Origin: Hyphomicrobiales bacterium
GTDB lineage: Bacteria > Pseudomonadota > Alphaproteobacteria > Rhizobiales > Beijerinckiaceae
Direction: 5' to 3'
Assembly: GCA_028290085.1 (NCBI GenBank)
Contig: JAQGKN010000350.1
Location: forward strand, 1-5,988
Length of the DNA: 5,988 bases
Part shown: piece after piece, positions 1-5,988 of the stretch
Position numbering within the stretch: the stretch's first letter is position 1
Layout of the letters: every line of letters starts with the position of its first letter
Position numbers and translations under genes: made by a program
Notes under the pieces: generated by a model
The model's input: only the letters and a program-made list of their open reading frames with translations
Database searches by the model: none
What the model was told of the DNA's origin: nothing

Positions 1-64
1 GACAATCGGATGCTCCCAGAATCTCGCCGGACAGGCTAGGAGTTGCGTCTGACGGGCGCGCGGT

Positions 65-72
65 AGGTGGAG
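65..72 (+). promoter_or_regulatory. Ribosome binding site of the FUSC gene
   Basis: The stretch AGGTGGAG is purine-rich and resembles the Shine-Dalgarno consensus. It stands 2 nt before the first ATG (75) and 5 nt before the second (78). The tandem ATGATG makes either codon possible; spacing slightly favours 78. The reading frame is open to the left edge, but no in-frame ATG, GTG or TTG occurs between position 3 and 75, so this site supports a start here rather than further upstream. I see no convincing -35/-10 pair in 1-74. Confidence 0.6.
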
Positions 73-74
73 CG

Positions 75-2267
75 ATGATGGCGATGGGCGAGAGTATCGC
101 GGGCTGGTGCCGCTCGATCCTGCATACAACGCGCTCAGGCCTCGACTCGGCGCGGCGCCTGCGTCCGTCGGCGCTCGTCAACGGCATCACCGTTTCTGTC
201 GGCGTAGCGGTAATCACCGTTGCGGGCGAGGCAGTCATCCCGCTTCACGCTGCGTCCCTGATGCTGGGCGCGATCTGCGCGAGTGTTGCCGACGTGCCAG
301 CGACCGTGTCTGAAAAGTTGCGTCGAATCGGGCTCGCATGGGTACTAAGCGCGTTCGCCATGCTGATCGCCGCGAGCGCTGCCGAGACGCTGCTGGAGAG
401 CGTCATCGTGATGGCCGTCGGCTTTTGCGCGGCCATGGTGACCGCATATGGCCGCCCTGCACTACCCATCAGCGTTTCCATTCTCCTCGCGCTGGCGCTC
501 ACGAGTTCCGCCATTCCACCGGGACAGCCCGTGTTCGTTTCCGCTGGCTGGTTTGCGGTCGGCGGGATCTGCTACGCGCTCTACGCCGTGCTCTCGACGC
601 CGCTTCTGATGCGGCACACAAAGCGTCTGCTTGTGCAGGAGGCGTTGAGAGCCGTTGCCTCCTACCTGCGTGTGCAGAAGGCCGCGCTCGATCCAGGTGC
701 GGACAAGGCTGTCATTTATGGGCGCCTCATCGACGCGCAGGCTATGCTGGCCGAGCGAATCCAGGCAGCGCGAAATGTCGTCTTCGTCGGATTGAAAACG
801 CCACAAGACAGACAGATCGCGGCCGAACTGCTGGTCGGCATCGACATTTTCGAAGCAGCCCTCGCCGAACAGGCCGATCTCGATGCCCTCCTTGAAATGG
901 GCAACGAGGACGAGGCCATGCTGAGGGGCTTGCGCGGCCTGCTGCTGATTGCCGCAAGCGACCTCTCGCGTCTGTCGCGCGCGGTGGTTGATACTCGCTG
1001 GCAGGGTGTTACGCCCATTGGGGACCGCGCCTTGTTATTCGAGCGCATCGGCGCTCTGCAGGGAGCTGCGCCCGCCGACCAAACACGAGCGGCCGTGCTG
1101 CGTGCGACCACATTGAAACTCACCATGCTGTTTCAGCACATCGACCGCCTGCGCAAGGCACAGGCCGATGCTGGGGTCAGCGCCGCCGTCATCGGGACCA
1201 TCGACCTCGAACCCTTCGTGCAACGCTCGATGTTTCCGTGGAGCAGCCTGAAGCGCGAGTTTTCGATGCGCTCGCCGGTGATGCGCTTCGCGATCCGCCT
1301 GTCGCTGGCCATGTTCTGCGGCAGTGCCATCGGCCTCATTTTGCCCTATCGCGCGCATGGCAGCTGGATCTTGCTCACCGTCGCGCTCGTCATGCGCTCG
1401 AACTACAGCGTGACGCGCCAGCGCCGCCGCGAGCGGCTGCTCGGCAACATCATCGGCTGTGTTCTCGCCGCCATCGCGTTGCGCATCGCGCCCGCCTCCT
1501 TTGCACCGCTGATCATATTTGTCGCGGTGGGTGCCGCGCATGCCTTTGCGTTGCAGAGCTATCTCGTGGCTTCCGCCGCCTCCTGCATCACGGCGCTGAT
1601 GCAAATTCACATCGCCGAGCCGGGCGACGACATTTTCTTCCTGATGCGCATCGTCGATACCGCGCTCGGTGCGACGCTGGCTTATGGATTCAGCTTTCTG
1701 CTGCCCCATTGGGAGCACCAGACGATTTCGGGCCTCGTACCCGATCTGCTGCGCGCCGAGCGAGCCTGCGCGCGCGCGGCGCTGACGATGGAATATGCCG
1801 ACCAGGCCTATCGCCTCGCGCGGCGGCGCCTGTTCGATACGATTGCCGCTCTGTCGACAGCCACGAGCCGCATGCTCGAAGAGCCCGCGTCCGCGCGGCA
1901 CAATTCGCGCGCGCTTTCGGAGTTTCTGGCGGCGGGCTACGTCTTCGCCGCGGAACTCGCGTCCGTGCAGGTGTTTCTGCGCAGCCGCGACGTGCGCGAT
2001 CCGCAGCTTGCCGAGGCGGTGACGCGGGCGGGACAGGTCGTCGATGCACAGCTTGAAGCCGCCCTCGCGGGCACGCGGCTTGCCGGCGGCAGCTACGATG
2101 GCGTCGTGCTGCCCGATGTCGACTCGCTCGAGAGCGAGACCTATGAGGGCGCGGGCCGCCTGGCCCGCCGTCTGCGCCGCGTCATTCAGGTGGCCGGACG
2201 CGTCAGCCGGCTCGGTGTGAGCGCGGGCCGTCCCGAGGCGGCACAGGCGGCCGTAGAACCGAAGTGA
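75..2267 (+). CDS. FUSC family inner-membrane protein (YccS/fusaric acid resistance-like)
   Basis: This is a predicted integral inner-membrane protein of the FUSC (fusaric acid resistance / aromatic acid exporter) superfamily. Family members are thought to export aromatic carboxylic acids and related toxic compounds; the substrate here is unknown. The protein has the usual two-half layout. A first hydrophobic block lies at about residues 34-176 (five to six helices). A soluble, mostly helical segment follows at about 185-395, then a second hydrophobic block at about 403-545 and a helical cytoplasmic tail to 730. The family signature is clear at 429-461: Gly-Ser-Trp-Ile-Leu-Leu-Thr at 429-435, an Arg at 441, then Thr-Arg-Gln-Arg at 447-450 and Arg-Leu-Leu-Gly at 454-457. 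This matches the W-x-x-x-T...R...TxxR...R-x-x-G pattern of YccS and AaeB relatives. The length is close to that of E. coli YccS (about 720 residues). No HlyD-type periplasmic adaptor or DUF1656 partner is visible next to it, so it looks like a stand-alone YccS-like type rather than an AaeAB-type efflux pair, although the upstream gene is outside the window. The start is 75 or 78; the protein is essentially the same either way. Confidence 0.9.
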   Translation: MMAMGESIAGWCRSILHTTRSGLDSARRLRPSALVNGITVSVGVAVITVAGEAVIPLHAASLMLGAICASVADVPATVSEKLRRIGLAWVLSAFAMLIAASAAETLLESVIVMAVGFCAAMVTAYGRPALPISVSILLALALTSSAIPPGQPVFVSAGWFAVGGICYALYAVLSTPLLMRHTKRLLVQEALRAVASYLRVQKAALDPGADKAVIYGRLIDAQAMLAERIQAARNVVFVGLKTPQDRQIAAELLVGIDIFEAALAEQADLDALLEMGNEDEAMLRGLRGLLLIAASDLSRLSRAVVDTRWQGVTPIGDRALLFERIGALQGAAPADQTRAAVLRATTLKLTMLFQHIDRLRKAQADAGVSAAVIGTIDLEPFVQRSMFPWSSLKREFSMRSPVMRFAIRLSLAMFCGSAIGLILPYRAHGSWILLTVALVMRSNYSVTRQRRRERLLGNIIGCVLAAIALRIAPASFAPLIIFVAVGAAHAFALQSYLVASAASCITALMQIHIAEPGDDIFFLMRIVDTALGATLAYGFSFLLPHWEHQTISGLVPDLLRAERACARAALTMEYADQAYRLARRRLFDTIAALSTATSRMLEEPASARHNSRALSEFLAAGYVFAAELASVQVFLRSRDVRDPQLAEAVTRAGQVVDAQLEAALAGTRLAGGSYDGVVLPDVDSLESETYEGAGRLARRLRRVIQVAGRVSRLGVSAGRPEAAQAAVEPK

Positions 2268-2281
2268 CCGGGCGGGATCTC

Positions 2282-3964
2282 TCAACTCAGATCAGTGTTC
2301 CAAATCGCGCGGGCCCGCGCGATCGCACCATGGCCAGAGGGTGCCCACGAATGGACTTGCGCGAGCAGAGCGGACAGCCAGGGTTGCAATAACGCCCTGT
2401 TTCCCGGCGTTTCAGCATGCGCCCACGACACTGCGAGCACACCCGCATAGGCCCAGGCGAGATGAAACCCGAGCTCGCGGCTACTTGCGGCCTGCTCCTC
2501 CTCGGGCGCTTCAAGCAAGGTTGCAACATTCCACTTCAGCACCGCAAAGAACTCTTGCAGCTTTGCCACATGCAGCATCAGGTCTTCGCTTTGCGCGCTG
2601 GCGAGACGATGCTCGGCGTCGGATGCAAGCGCGCTCATCGCTTCGCTCTTCTGCAGCACACGCAGCATGTCCAGGCTCAAAACATTGGTCGCGCCCTCCC
2701 AGATCGGGAAAACCTGCGCGTCGCGCAGATGACGGGCAATGCCGACGTCCTCGACATAGCCGGCACCGCCAAAGCCCTCGACCACCTCGGACGCAGCGCT
2801 GACGGCTGCGCGCGCAGTGAAGAGTTTGCAGACCGGGGTCATCAAGCGAAGGATATTGGATTCGGCGGGGCGGCCCGCGCTGCATTCCTCGCGGCCGAGG
2901 AGATGCACGAGTTGCATGGTGAGGAGGAACCCAGCCAGCAGTTTCACCTCCTCACGCGCGAATGCCGCGACATGAAGCACATGCGCGTCGAGTGGCGCGC
3001 CGAAGGCGATGCGCCTCGCCGAATAATCCCGCATCTCCTCGAGCGCACGCGTGATCTCGCCCAACGAACAGATCGCATTGTGCAGGCGTGTGATATTGAG
3101 CATCGTCGAGACCGTCTTGACGCCGGCGCCATCGGCGCCGAGCTGCACGGCATGCAGGCCGTCGAGATCGAGTTCAGCTGTCGGCAAGGCGCGCGTGCCG
3201 AGCTTGTCCTTGAGGCGTCGCACCTGCACACCACGCCACGCGCCATGCTCGTCGCGCGGTTGCGCGAGAAAGAGTGTCAGCCCGCGCGAGCCCTGCGCCG
3301 CGCCGTCCTTGCGTGCCAGCGCGAGCGCGATCTCTGCTGTCGTGGCGGAGGCAAAATACTTCGCACCCGTGAGACGCCAGGAAGCTCCTTCCCTGCGCGC
3401 GCACGTCGCCGTCGCGCTCACATCGCTACCGCCGCGGCTCTCCGTCATCCATTGGCCGGAGGTCCAGAATTGTTGCGGGTCGCGACTCGTCAGATGGGCG
3501 AAGGCCTCATGATGCTCGGGTTCCGTACCGAAGTCCCGCAAGACCTTCGCCGCGCCATCGGTCATGGCCAGCGGACACGATACGAAGGCGCTGGACGGAT
3601 GGAAAAGATAGAGCTTTGCGAATTGCAGCAGACGCGACCATTCGCCGGCTTCGTGTTCGTACGCGATGGCGATGAGGCCCTCGCGCGCGCTGACATCGTG
3701 CAAGGCTTTCCATGCGGACGAAAGCCGAATGTCATCGACGCGACGGCCCCATGGATCGTGCGAGACGAGCAACGGCGGCTGTGCTTCAGCCTGTCTGGCA
3801 AGGTCGTTATAGCCCCTGGCGCAGGCTTCACCGAAGCTCGCGAGATCGTCTCGAGCGGCTGAAAAAATTGCGGGGGGCAGTTTGTGGCGCAGCCAGGCGT
3901 GGAGCCAGCGGTTGTGGGTGAAGCCATTGCGCAGTCGCGGCGGGGCCTGGACGAAATCGCTCAT
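2282..3964 (-). CDS. AidB-like acyl-CoA dehydrogenase family flavoprotein
   Basis: This is a 560-residue cytoplasmic FAD-dependent enzyme of the acyl-CoA dehydrogenase superfamily, in the AidB branch. The N-terminal region to about 165 is the extended helical part seen in AidB. A flavin-binding segment follows, with Gln-Trp-Met-Thr-Glu (171-175) and Gly-Gly-Ser-Asp-Val (178-182), then Leu-Thr-Gly-x-Lys-Tyr (198-203). Next come Leu-Lys-Asp-Lys-Leu-Gly (251-256), a helical domain with Thr-Arg-Leu-His (292-295), Glu-Gly-Phe-Gly-Gly-x-Gly-Tyr (396-403) and Ile-Trp-Glu-Gly-x-x-Asn (421-427). Glu423 aligns with the catalytic base of medium-chain acyl-CoA dehydrogenase and its AidB counterpart. The C-terminal extension (about 437-560) corresponds to AidB's extra domain. 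E. coli AidB is about 541 residues, takes part in the response to alkylating agents and has weak isovaleryl-CoA dehydrogenase activity. Here the extension is net acidic (13 Asp/Glu against 8 Lys/Arg by my count), which weakens a DNA-binding assignment, so I leave the symbol blank. The ATG at 3964 is preceded by GGGAG at an 8-nt spacing. The gene converges on the FUSC gene and diverges from the small gene at 4098. Confidence 0.93.
   Translation of the reverse strand: MSDFVQAPPRLRNGFTHNRWLHAWLRHKLPPAIFSAARDDLASFGEACARGYNDLARQAEAQPPLLVSHDPWGRRVDDIRLSSAWKALHDVSAREGLIAIAYEHEAGEWSRLLQFAKLYLFHPSSAFVSCPLAMTDGAAKVLRDFGTEPEHHEAFAHLTSRDPQQFWTSGQWMTESRGGSDVSATATCARREGASWRLTGAKYFASATTAEIALALARKDGAAQGSRGLTLFLAQPRDEHGAWRGVQVRRLKDKLGTRALPTAELDLDGLHAVQLGADGAGVKTVSTMLNITRLHNAICSLGEITRALEEMRDYSARRIAFGAPLDAHVLHVAAFAREEVKLLAGFLLTMQLVHLLGREECSAGRPAESNILRLMTPVCKLFTARAAVSAASEVVEGFGGAGYVEDVGIARHLRDAQVFPIWEGATNVLSLDMLRVLQKSEAMSALASDAEHRLASAQSEDLMLHVAKLQEFFAVLKWNVATLLEAPEEEQAASSRELGFHLAWAYAGVLAVSWAHAETPGNRALLQPWLSALLAQVHSWAPSGHGAIARARAIWNTDLS
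2304..2323. repeat. Perfect 20-bp palindrome at the convergent FUSC/dehydrogenase junction
   Basis: The half-site ATCGCGCGGG is followed directly by its exact reverse complement. The centre is at 2313/2314, and the next flanking bases no longer pair. As single-stranded RNA either strand could form an 8-bp GC-rich stem with a 4-nt loop. It begins 36 nt after the FUSC stop codon, a plausible place for a 3'-end hairpin of that transcript, but no U-run follows on the plus strand (CGCACC comes next). On the minus strand it lies inside the last codons of the dehydrogenase gene, which encode Ile-Ala-Arg-Ala-Arg-Ala-Ile, and is followed by only three T residues. It could be a hairpin that ends or stabilises the FUSC mRNA, or chance within alternating Ala/Arg codons. 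Confidence 0.9.
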
Positions 3965-3972
3965 CGAGCCAT

Positions 3973-3977
3973 CTCCC
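3973..3977 (-). promoter_or_regulatory. Ribosome binding site of the AidB-like gene
   Basis: The minus strand reads GGGAG here, 8 nt before the ATG at 3964. An out-of-frame ATG at 3972-3970 overlaps this spacer and meets a stop after three codons, so it is not a competing gene start. The site supports 3964 as the true start. Confidence 0.65.
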
Positions 3978-4086
3978 GTGTCGTCACCGCCAGAGGTTCA
4001 CACGTATTGCACGAGGTGTCGAATGGGGAGCCTTCTCGACCCGCGCCGCGTTGTGCACCGGGAGACGCCACGCAGGCGGTCCAAAC

Positions 4087-4091
4087 GGGAG
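4087..4091 (+). promoter_or_regulatory. Ribosome binding site of the small hypothetical gene
   Basis: GGGAG lies 6 nt before the ATG at 4098, an optimal spacing. It decides the start: the same frame stays open back to 3882, but an upstream start would overlap the beginning of the dehydrogenase gene on the other strand and lacks comparable support. Confidence 0.65.
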
Positions 4092-4097
4092 CTGGGC

Positions 4098-4346
4098 ATG
4101 AGCGAGAAGAGTATTGTTGGCGAGATCTCGGATGAGATTTTGGGAGCATCGACGCCTGCCGGCGCGGACTGGAAACAAACAATGCAGGAGCAGCGCGACA
4201 TTCTCGAAGCCGGGATCCGCCTTGCACTTTCAGCTCTGGCGCAAGGGGATCCCGATACGGCTCAGTCGCAACTCACCGACACATTACAGCGCGCCAGCAC
4301 GTCGACCGCCGGCCGGCCCATCTCGGAGATCGGGCCGCTGCCGTAA
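4098..4346 (+). CDS. Small hypothetical protein, 82 residues
   Basis: I do not recognise this protein. It has no signal peptide, no membrane segment and no cysteine or histidine clusters, so it is probably a soluble cytoplasmic protein. Residues 1-24 are likely flexible (MSEKSIVGEISDEI, then a Ser/Thr/Pro/Gly-rich turn). Residues 25-69 look helical, with the pattern of two amphipathic helices broken at Gly-Asp-Pro (about 52-54): a first helix rich in Gln, Glu and Leu, and a second around Ala-Gln-Ser-Gln-Leu. The tail (70-82) is Pro/Gly-rich and ends in Pro-Leu-Pro. A short helical hairpin suggests a protein-protein interaction role, but that is inference. Evidence that it is real: a good GGGAG ribosome binding site, codon third positions about 70% G or C (57 of 82 by hand count), and an exact fit between a divergent start and a convergent stop 3 nt from the next gene. 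It fills a gap that would otherwise be empty. Confidence 0.68.
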   Translation: MSEKSIVGEISDEILGASTPAGADWKQTMQEQRDILEAGIRLALSALAQGDPDTAQSQLTDTLQRASTSTAGRPISEIGPLP

Positions 4347-4349
4347 ATC

Positions 4350-5988
4350 TCAGTCGCGACGGCCTGCCGTGTGACCGCGATTGTTGTCGCCGGGTGCGCC
4401 CACATCGACACGCGCATCGATGACATAAGGACGCCCTGCCCGCACGACAGCCTCGCCACGCAGCAAAGCCGCTGCGAGTTCGCCTGACGTTTCGAGCGGG
4501 CCCTCGCCCTCGACGCCCTGCGCGCGCGCAAGGCCGACGAGATCGACGGGGGGATCGTTCATCTGCTGTCCGACGAACTTGTTTTCGACCGGACGTCCGC
4601 GCACGACCGCCATGCGCTCCTGATGCGCGACATCGTTGTAGTAAACGCGATTGTTAGCGATCACCATCAGGAGCGGGATCTGCAGATGGGCCGCCGTCCA
4701 CATCGCGTTGCCGCCCATGGCGAAGTCACCGTCGCCGACGACTGTCATGGCCAGGCGGTCGGAGCCCTTCAGCGCCAGCGCCGTGCCAATGGCATTGGCA
4801 GGCCCCGAACCGACACCGCCGCCGCCATCGAAACCGACATAATCGAGCGGGTGCTTGAAATCGACCGTCTCGGAGGGCCAGCCGAGCGAGAAGCCGGCCA
4901 TGGTCACCGTGCGCGTGCTGGTGAAGTCACGCACCACCAGTGCCAGATCGCGCAGGCCCATCATGCCTTCCGTGCGCGGCTTGGGGAGTGGGGGCGCGTT
5001 GCGCACCGGGAATTTCGGCGTCGCCTTCTCGCTCGTGCCGCGCAGACGGCGCACGGCGGCGAGCAGCGGACGGATGAGCTCGTTCGGCGAGGCCATGATC
5101 TTCAGGTCGACCGCCGGCAGACCGAAATAATCCATGCTCCAGCCGTTGTGCAGATAATCGTCGAGCGAGCAGTGGATGACCTTCGCGTCCACGGGCGTGT
5201 TCTTGCCGAGCGTCTGCGCGAACTGGCCCTTGAGGTCCATCCAGTCCAGTGACAGGACGACATCGGCTTCCTTCATCGCGGCGGTCGTGCCGGGCGAGGG
5301 ACGGAAACGGGGCTCGAAGGCGTGGAGCGGATGCTGTGTCGGGAAAGAAGCGCCGGTCTTCATGTCGGTGAGCACGAGCGCGCCGATGGCTTCAGCGAGT
5401 TCAACACGCGCCTGCCAATCGGCTTCGCTGCGTGACACGCGGCCCATGAGAATAACGGGTTTCTGCGCGCCGACCAGCAATCGCGCTGCCTGTTCGACAG
5501 CGTCCGCGCTGGGCGCTGCGGGAAGGCCGGGCTTGTAGCGCGCGACATCGGGGAAAACGACGGGCGCTTCGAGTTTCGATTCCTGCAAGGCAACATCGAG
5601 GCAGACGTAAGTCGGCCCGCGCGGTTCGCTCGCCGAAATCTGGCAGGCGCGCATCATGGCCTCCAGCGTGGCGCCGACGGAGCGCGGTTCGTCATCCCAT
5701 TTCGTGTAATTGCGGATGAGCGCGCCCTGATCTTTTGAGGTGTGAATCCAGTCGATCCACGGGCGGCGTTCTTCGGCGTCACCCGGGCCCGTCGCACCCA
5801 AAATGAAGATCGGCACGCGGCCGCACCAGGCATTGAACACGGCCATGGTGGCGTGCATCAGGCCGACGTTGGAATGCAGCGCCACGGCCATCGGCCGTTC
5901 TGTCACCTTGCCATAGCCCTGGGCGATGGCGACGGCATGTTCTTCATGCAGGCAGACGATCATCTGCGGATCGCGATTACCGAGGTAA
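4350..5988 (-). CDS. Thiamine diphosphate-dependent enzyme (acetolactate synthase/benzoylformate decarboxylase-like), 5' partial
   Basis: This is a cytoplasmic ThDP-dependent decarboxylase or lyase acting on a 2-keto acid or 2-hydroxyacyl substrate that cannot be named from sequence. The gene runs off the right edge. The Met at 5963 is probably internal, because the frame stays open to 5988 and the added residues (Tyr-Leu-Gly-Asn-Arg-Asp-Pro-Gln) continue the family pattern. About 40-50 residues are missing. Numbering from that Met, Leu-His-Glu-Glu-His-Ala (5-10) holds the conserved Glu7 that activates the cofactor, followed by Ala-x-Gly-Tyr-Gly (14-18). Residues 1-125 are most of the pyrimidine-binding domain, about 150-300 the central domain and about 340-520 the diphosphate-binding domain. 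The ThDP/Mg motif is Gly-Asp-Gly-Asp (410-413) with Asn-Asn at 437-438; Asp411 and Asn438 have the usual 27-residue spacing of metal ligands. The central domain lacks the Gly-Ala-Arg motif usual in acetolactate synthases and has Ser-Leu-Asp-Trp-Met-Asp (238-243) near that place. It is therefore probably not a biosynthetic acetolactate synthase, and no small subunit gene adjoins it. Its promoter is outside the window. Confidence 0.9.
   Translation of the reverse strand, partial: YLGNRDPQMIVCLHEEHAVAIAQGYGKVTERPMAVALHSNVGLMHATMAVFNAWCGRVPIFILGATGPGDAEERRPWIDWIHTSKDQGALIRNYTKWDDEPRSVGATLEAMMRACQISASEPRGPTYVCLDVALQESKLEAPVVFPDVARYKPGLPAAPSADAVEQAARLLVGAQKPVILMGRVSRSEADWQARVELAEAIGALVLTDMKTGASFPTQHPLHAFEPRFRPSPGTTAAMKEADVVLSLDWMDLKGQFAQTLGKNTPVDAKVIHCSLDDYLHNGWSMDYFGLPAVDLKIMASPNELIRPLLAAVRRLRGTSEKATPKFPVRNAPPLPKPRTEGMMGLRDLALVVRDFTSTRTVTMAGFSLGWPSETVDFKHPLDYVGFDGGGGVGSGPANAIGTALALKGSDRLAMTVVGDGDFAMGGNAMWTAAHLQIPLLMVIANNRVYYNDVAHQERMAVVRGRPVENKFVGQQMNDPPVDLVGLARAQGVEGEGPLETSGELAAALLRGEAVVRAGRPYVIDARVDVGAPGDNNRGHTAGRRD

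Larger units (their letters stand above)
3965..4097. promoter_or_regulatory. Divergent intergenic region between the dehydrogenase and the small gene
   Basis: These 133 bp separate the two divergent starts and should hold the promoters of both genes. I see no strong sigma-70 pair. The best weak candidate for the dehydrogenase is TTCGAC (4023-4018, minus strand) with a 17-nt spacer, but the following hexamer TGAACC is a poor -10. For the small gene, TTCACA begins at 3997, again with a weak -10. A short inverted repeat, GTCGA (4018-4022) and TCGAC (4036-4040), has a 13-nt spacer and could be an operator, but five-base arms are easily produced by chance. The region is the only non-coding gap over 100 bp in the window. 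Confidence 0.45.

Noticed and set aside
1238..2056. A 272-codon plus-strand frame within the FUSC gene
   Set aside because: It is a shifted frame of the FUSC coding region, with Arg/Ala/His-rich shadow composition and no membrane pattern.
1035..2285. A 416-codon open frame on the minus strand, antisense to the FUSC gene
   Set aside because: It is rich in Arg, Gly, His and Gln, has no family motif, and lies over the conserved second membrane block of FUSC.
3125..3139. GGCGCC repeated around a 3-nt spacer inside the dehydrogenase gene, a possible hairpin
   Set aside because: It encodes the Gly-Ala-Asp-Gly-Ala-Gly turn in mid-gene; GC-rich Ala/Gly codons explain it.
2417..3862. A 481-codon open frame on the plus strand, antisense to the dehydrogenase
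   Set aside because: The minus-strand frame carries all the acyl-CoA dehydrogenase motifs. The plus-strand translation is low-complexity, rich in Arg, Ala and His, and has no recognisable family. Long antisense frames are expected in GC-rich genes.
3882..4097. Upstream extension of the small gene to an ATG at 3882
   Set aside because: It would overlap the start of the dehydrogenase gene on the opposite strand. The extra residues look like a shadow translation, and the strong ribosome binding site is at 4087-4091.
4340..4369. Possible terminator around the 4346/4350 stop codons
   Set aside because: Only 5-bp and 4-bp stems with a long or 2-nt loop and no T-run can be formed.
4515..4534. Near-palindrome with a TGCGCGCGCGCA core inside the ThDP gene
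   Set aside because: It is an alternating GC run within Ala/Arg codons, has flanking mismatches and sits at no functional boundary.
4623..5252. A 209-codon plus-strand frame antisense to the ThDP enzyme gene
   Set aside because: It lies opposite the conserved ThDP/Mg motif region and is Arg/His-rich with no domain signature.

Overview
The window is GC-rich bacterial chromosomal DNA, densely coded, with three large metabolic or transport genes and one small unassigned gene. The families present (a two-part FUSC membrane transporter, an AidB-type acyl-CoA dehydrogenase and a benzoylformate-decarboxylase/acetolactate-synthase-type ThDP enzyme), the strong third-position GC bias and the GGAG-type ribosome binding sites suggest a soil or plant-associated proteobacterium. 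I lean towards an alphaproteobacterium of the Hyphomicrobiales type, but a betaproteobacterium cannot be excluded from sequence alone. I saw no insertion sequence, phage gene, tRNA/rRNA, CRISPR array or abrupt composition change.

Layout from left to right. Positions 1-74 are a short leader with a ribosome binding site. Positions 75-2267 (+) encode a 730-residue FUSC-family inner-membrane protein, probably an efflux component for aromatic acids or similar compounds. It converges, with a 14-nt gap, on an AidB-like acyl-CoA dehydrogenase at 2282-3964 (-). A perfect 20-bp palindrome (2304-2323) lies in the last codons of that gene, 36 nt past the FUSC stop. A 133-bp divergent intergenic region (3965-4097) separates the dehydrogenase from an 82-codon hypothetical gene at 4098-4346 (+). 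That small gene converges, with only 3 nt between stop codons, on a ThDP-dependent enzyme at 4350-5988 (-), whose N-terminus lies beyond the right edge.

The dehydrogenase and the ThDP enzyme are on the same strand, but about 385 nt and an oppositely oriented small gene lie between them, so a simple operon is unlikely. All genes alternate between convergent and divergent arrangements, so each probably has its own promoter. A shared role in breaking down organic acids, with the FUSC protein exporting toxic acids, is conceivable but is only inference. I found no convincing evidence of a previously undescribed system. The most worthwhile points are the small orphan gene, the palindrome at the FUSC/dehydrogenase junction, the acidic C-terminal domain of the AidB-like protein and the atypical middle domain of the ThDP enzyme.
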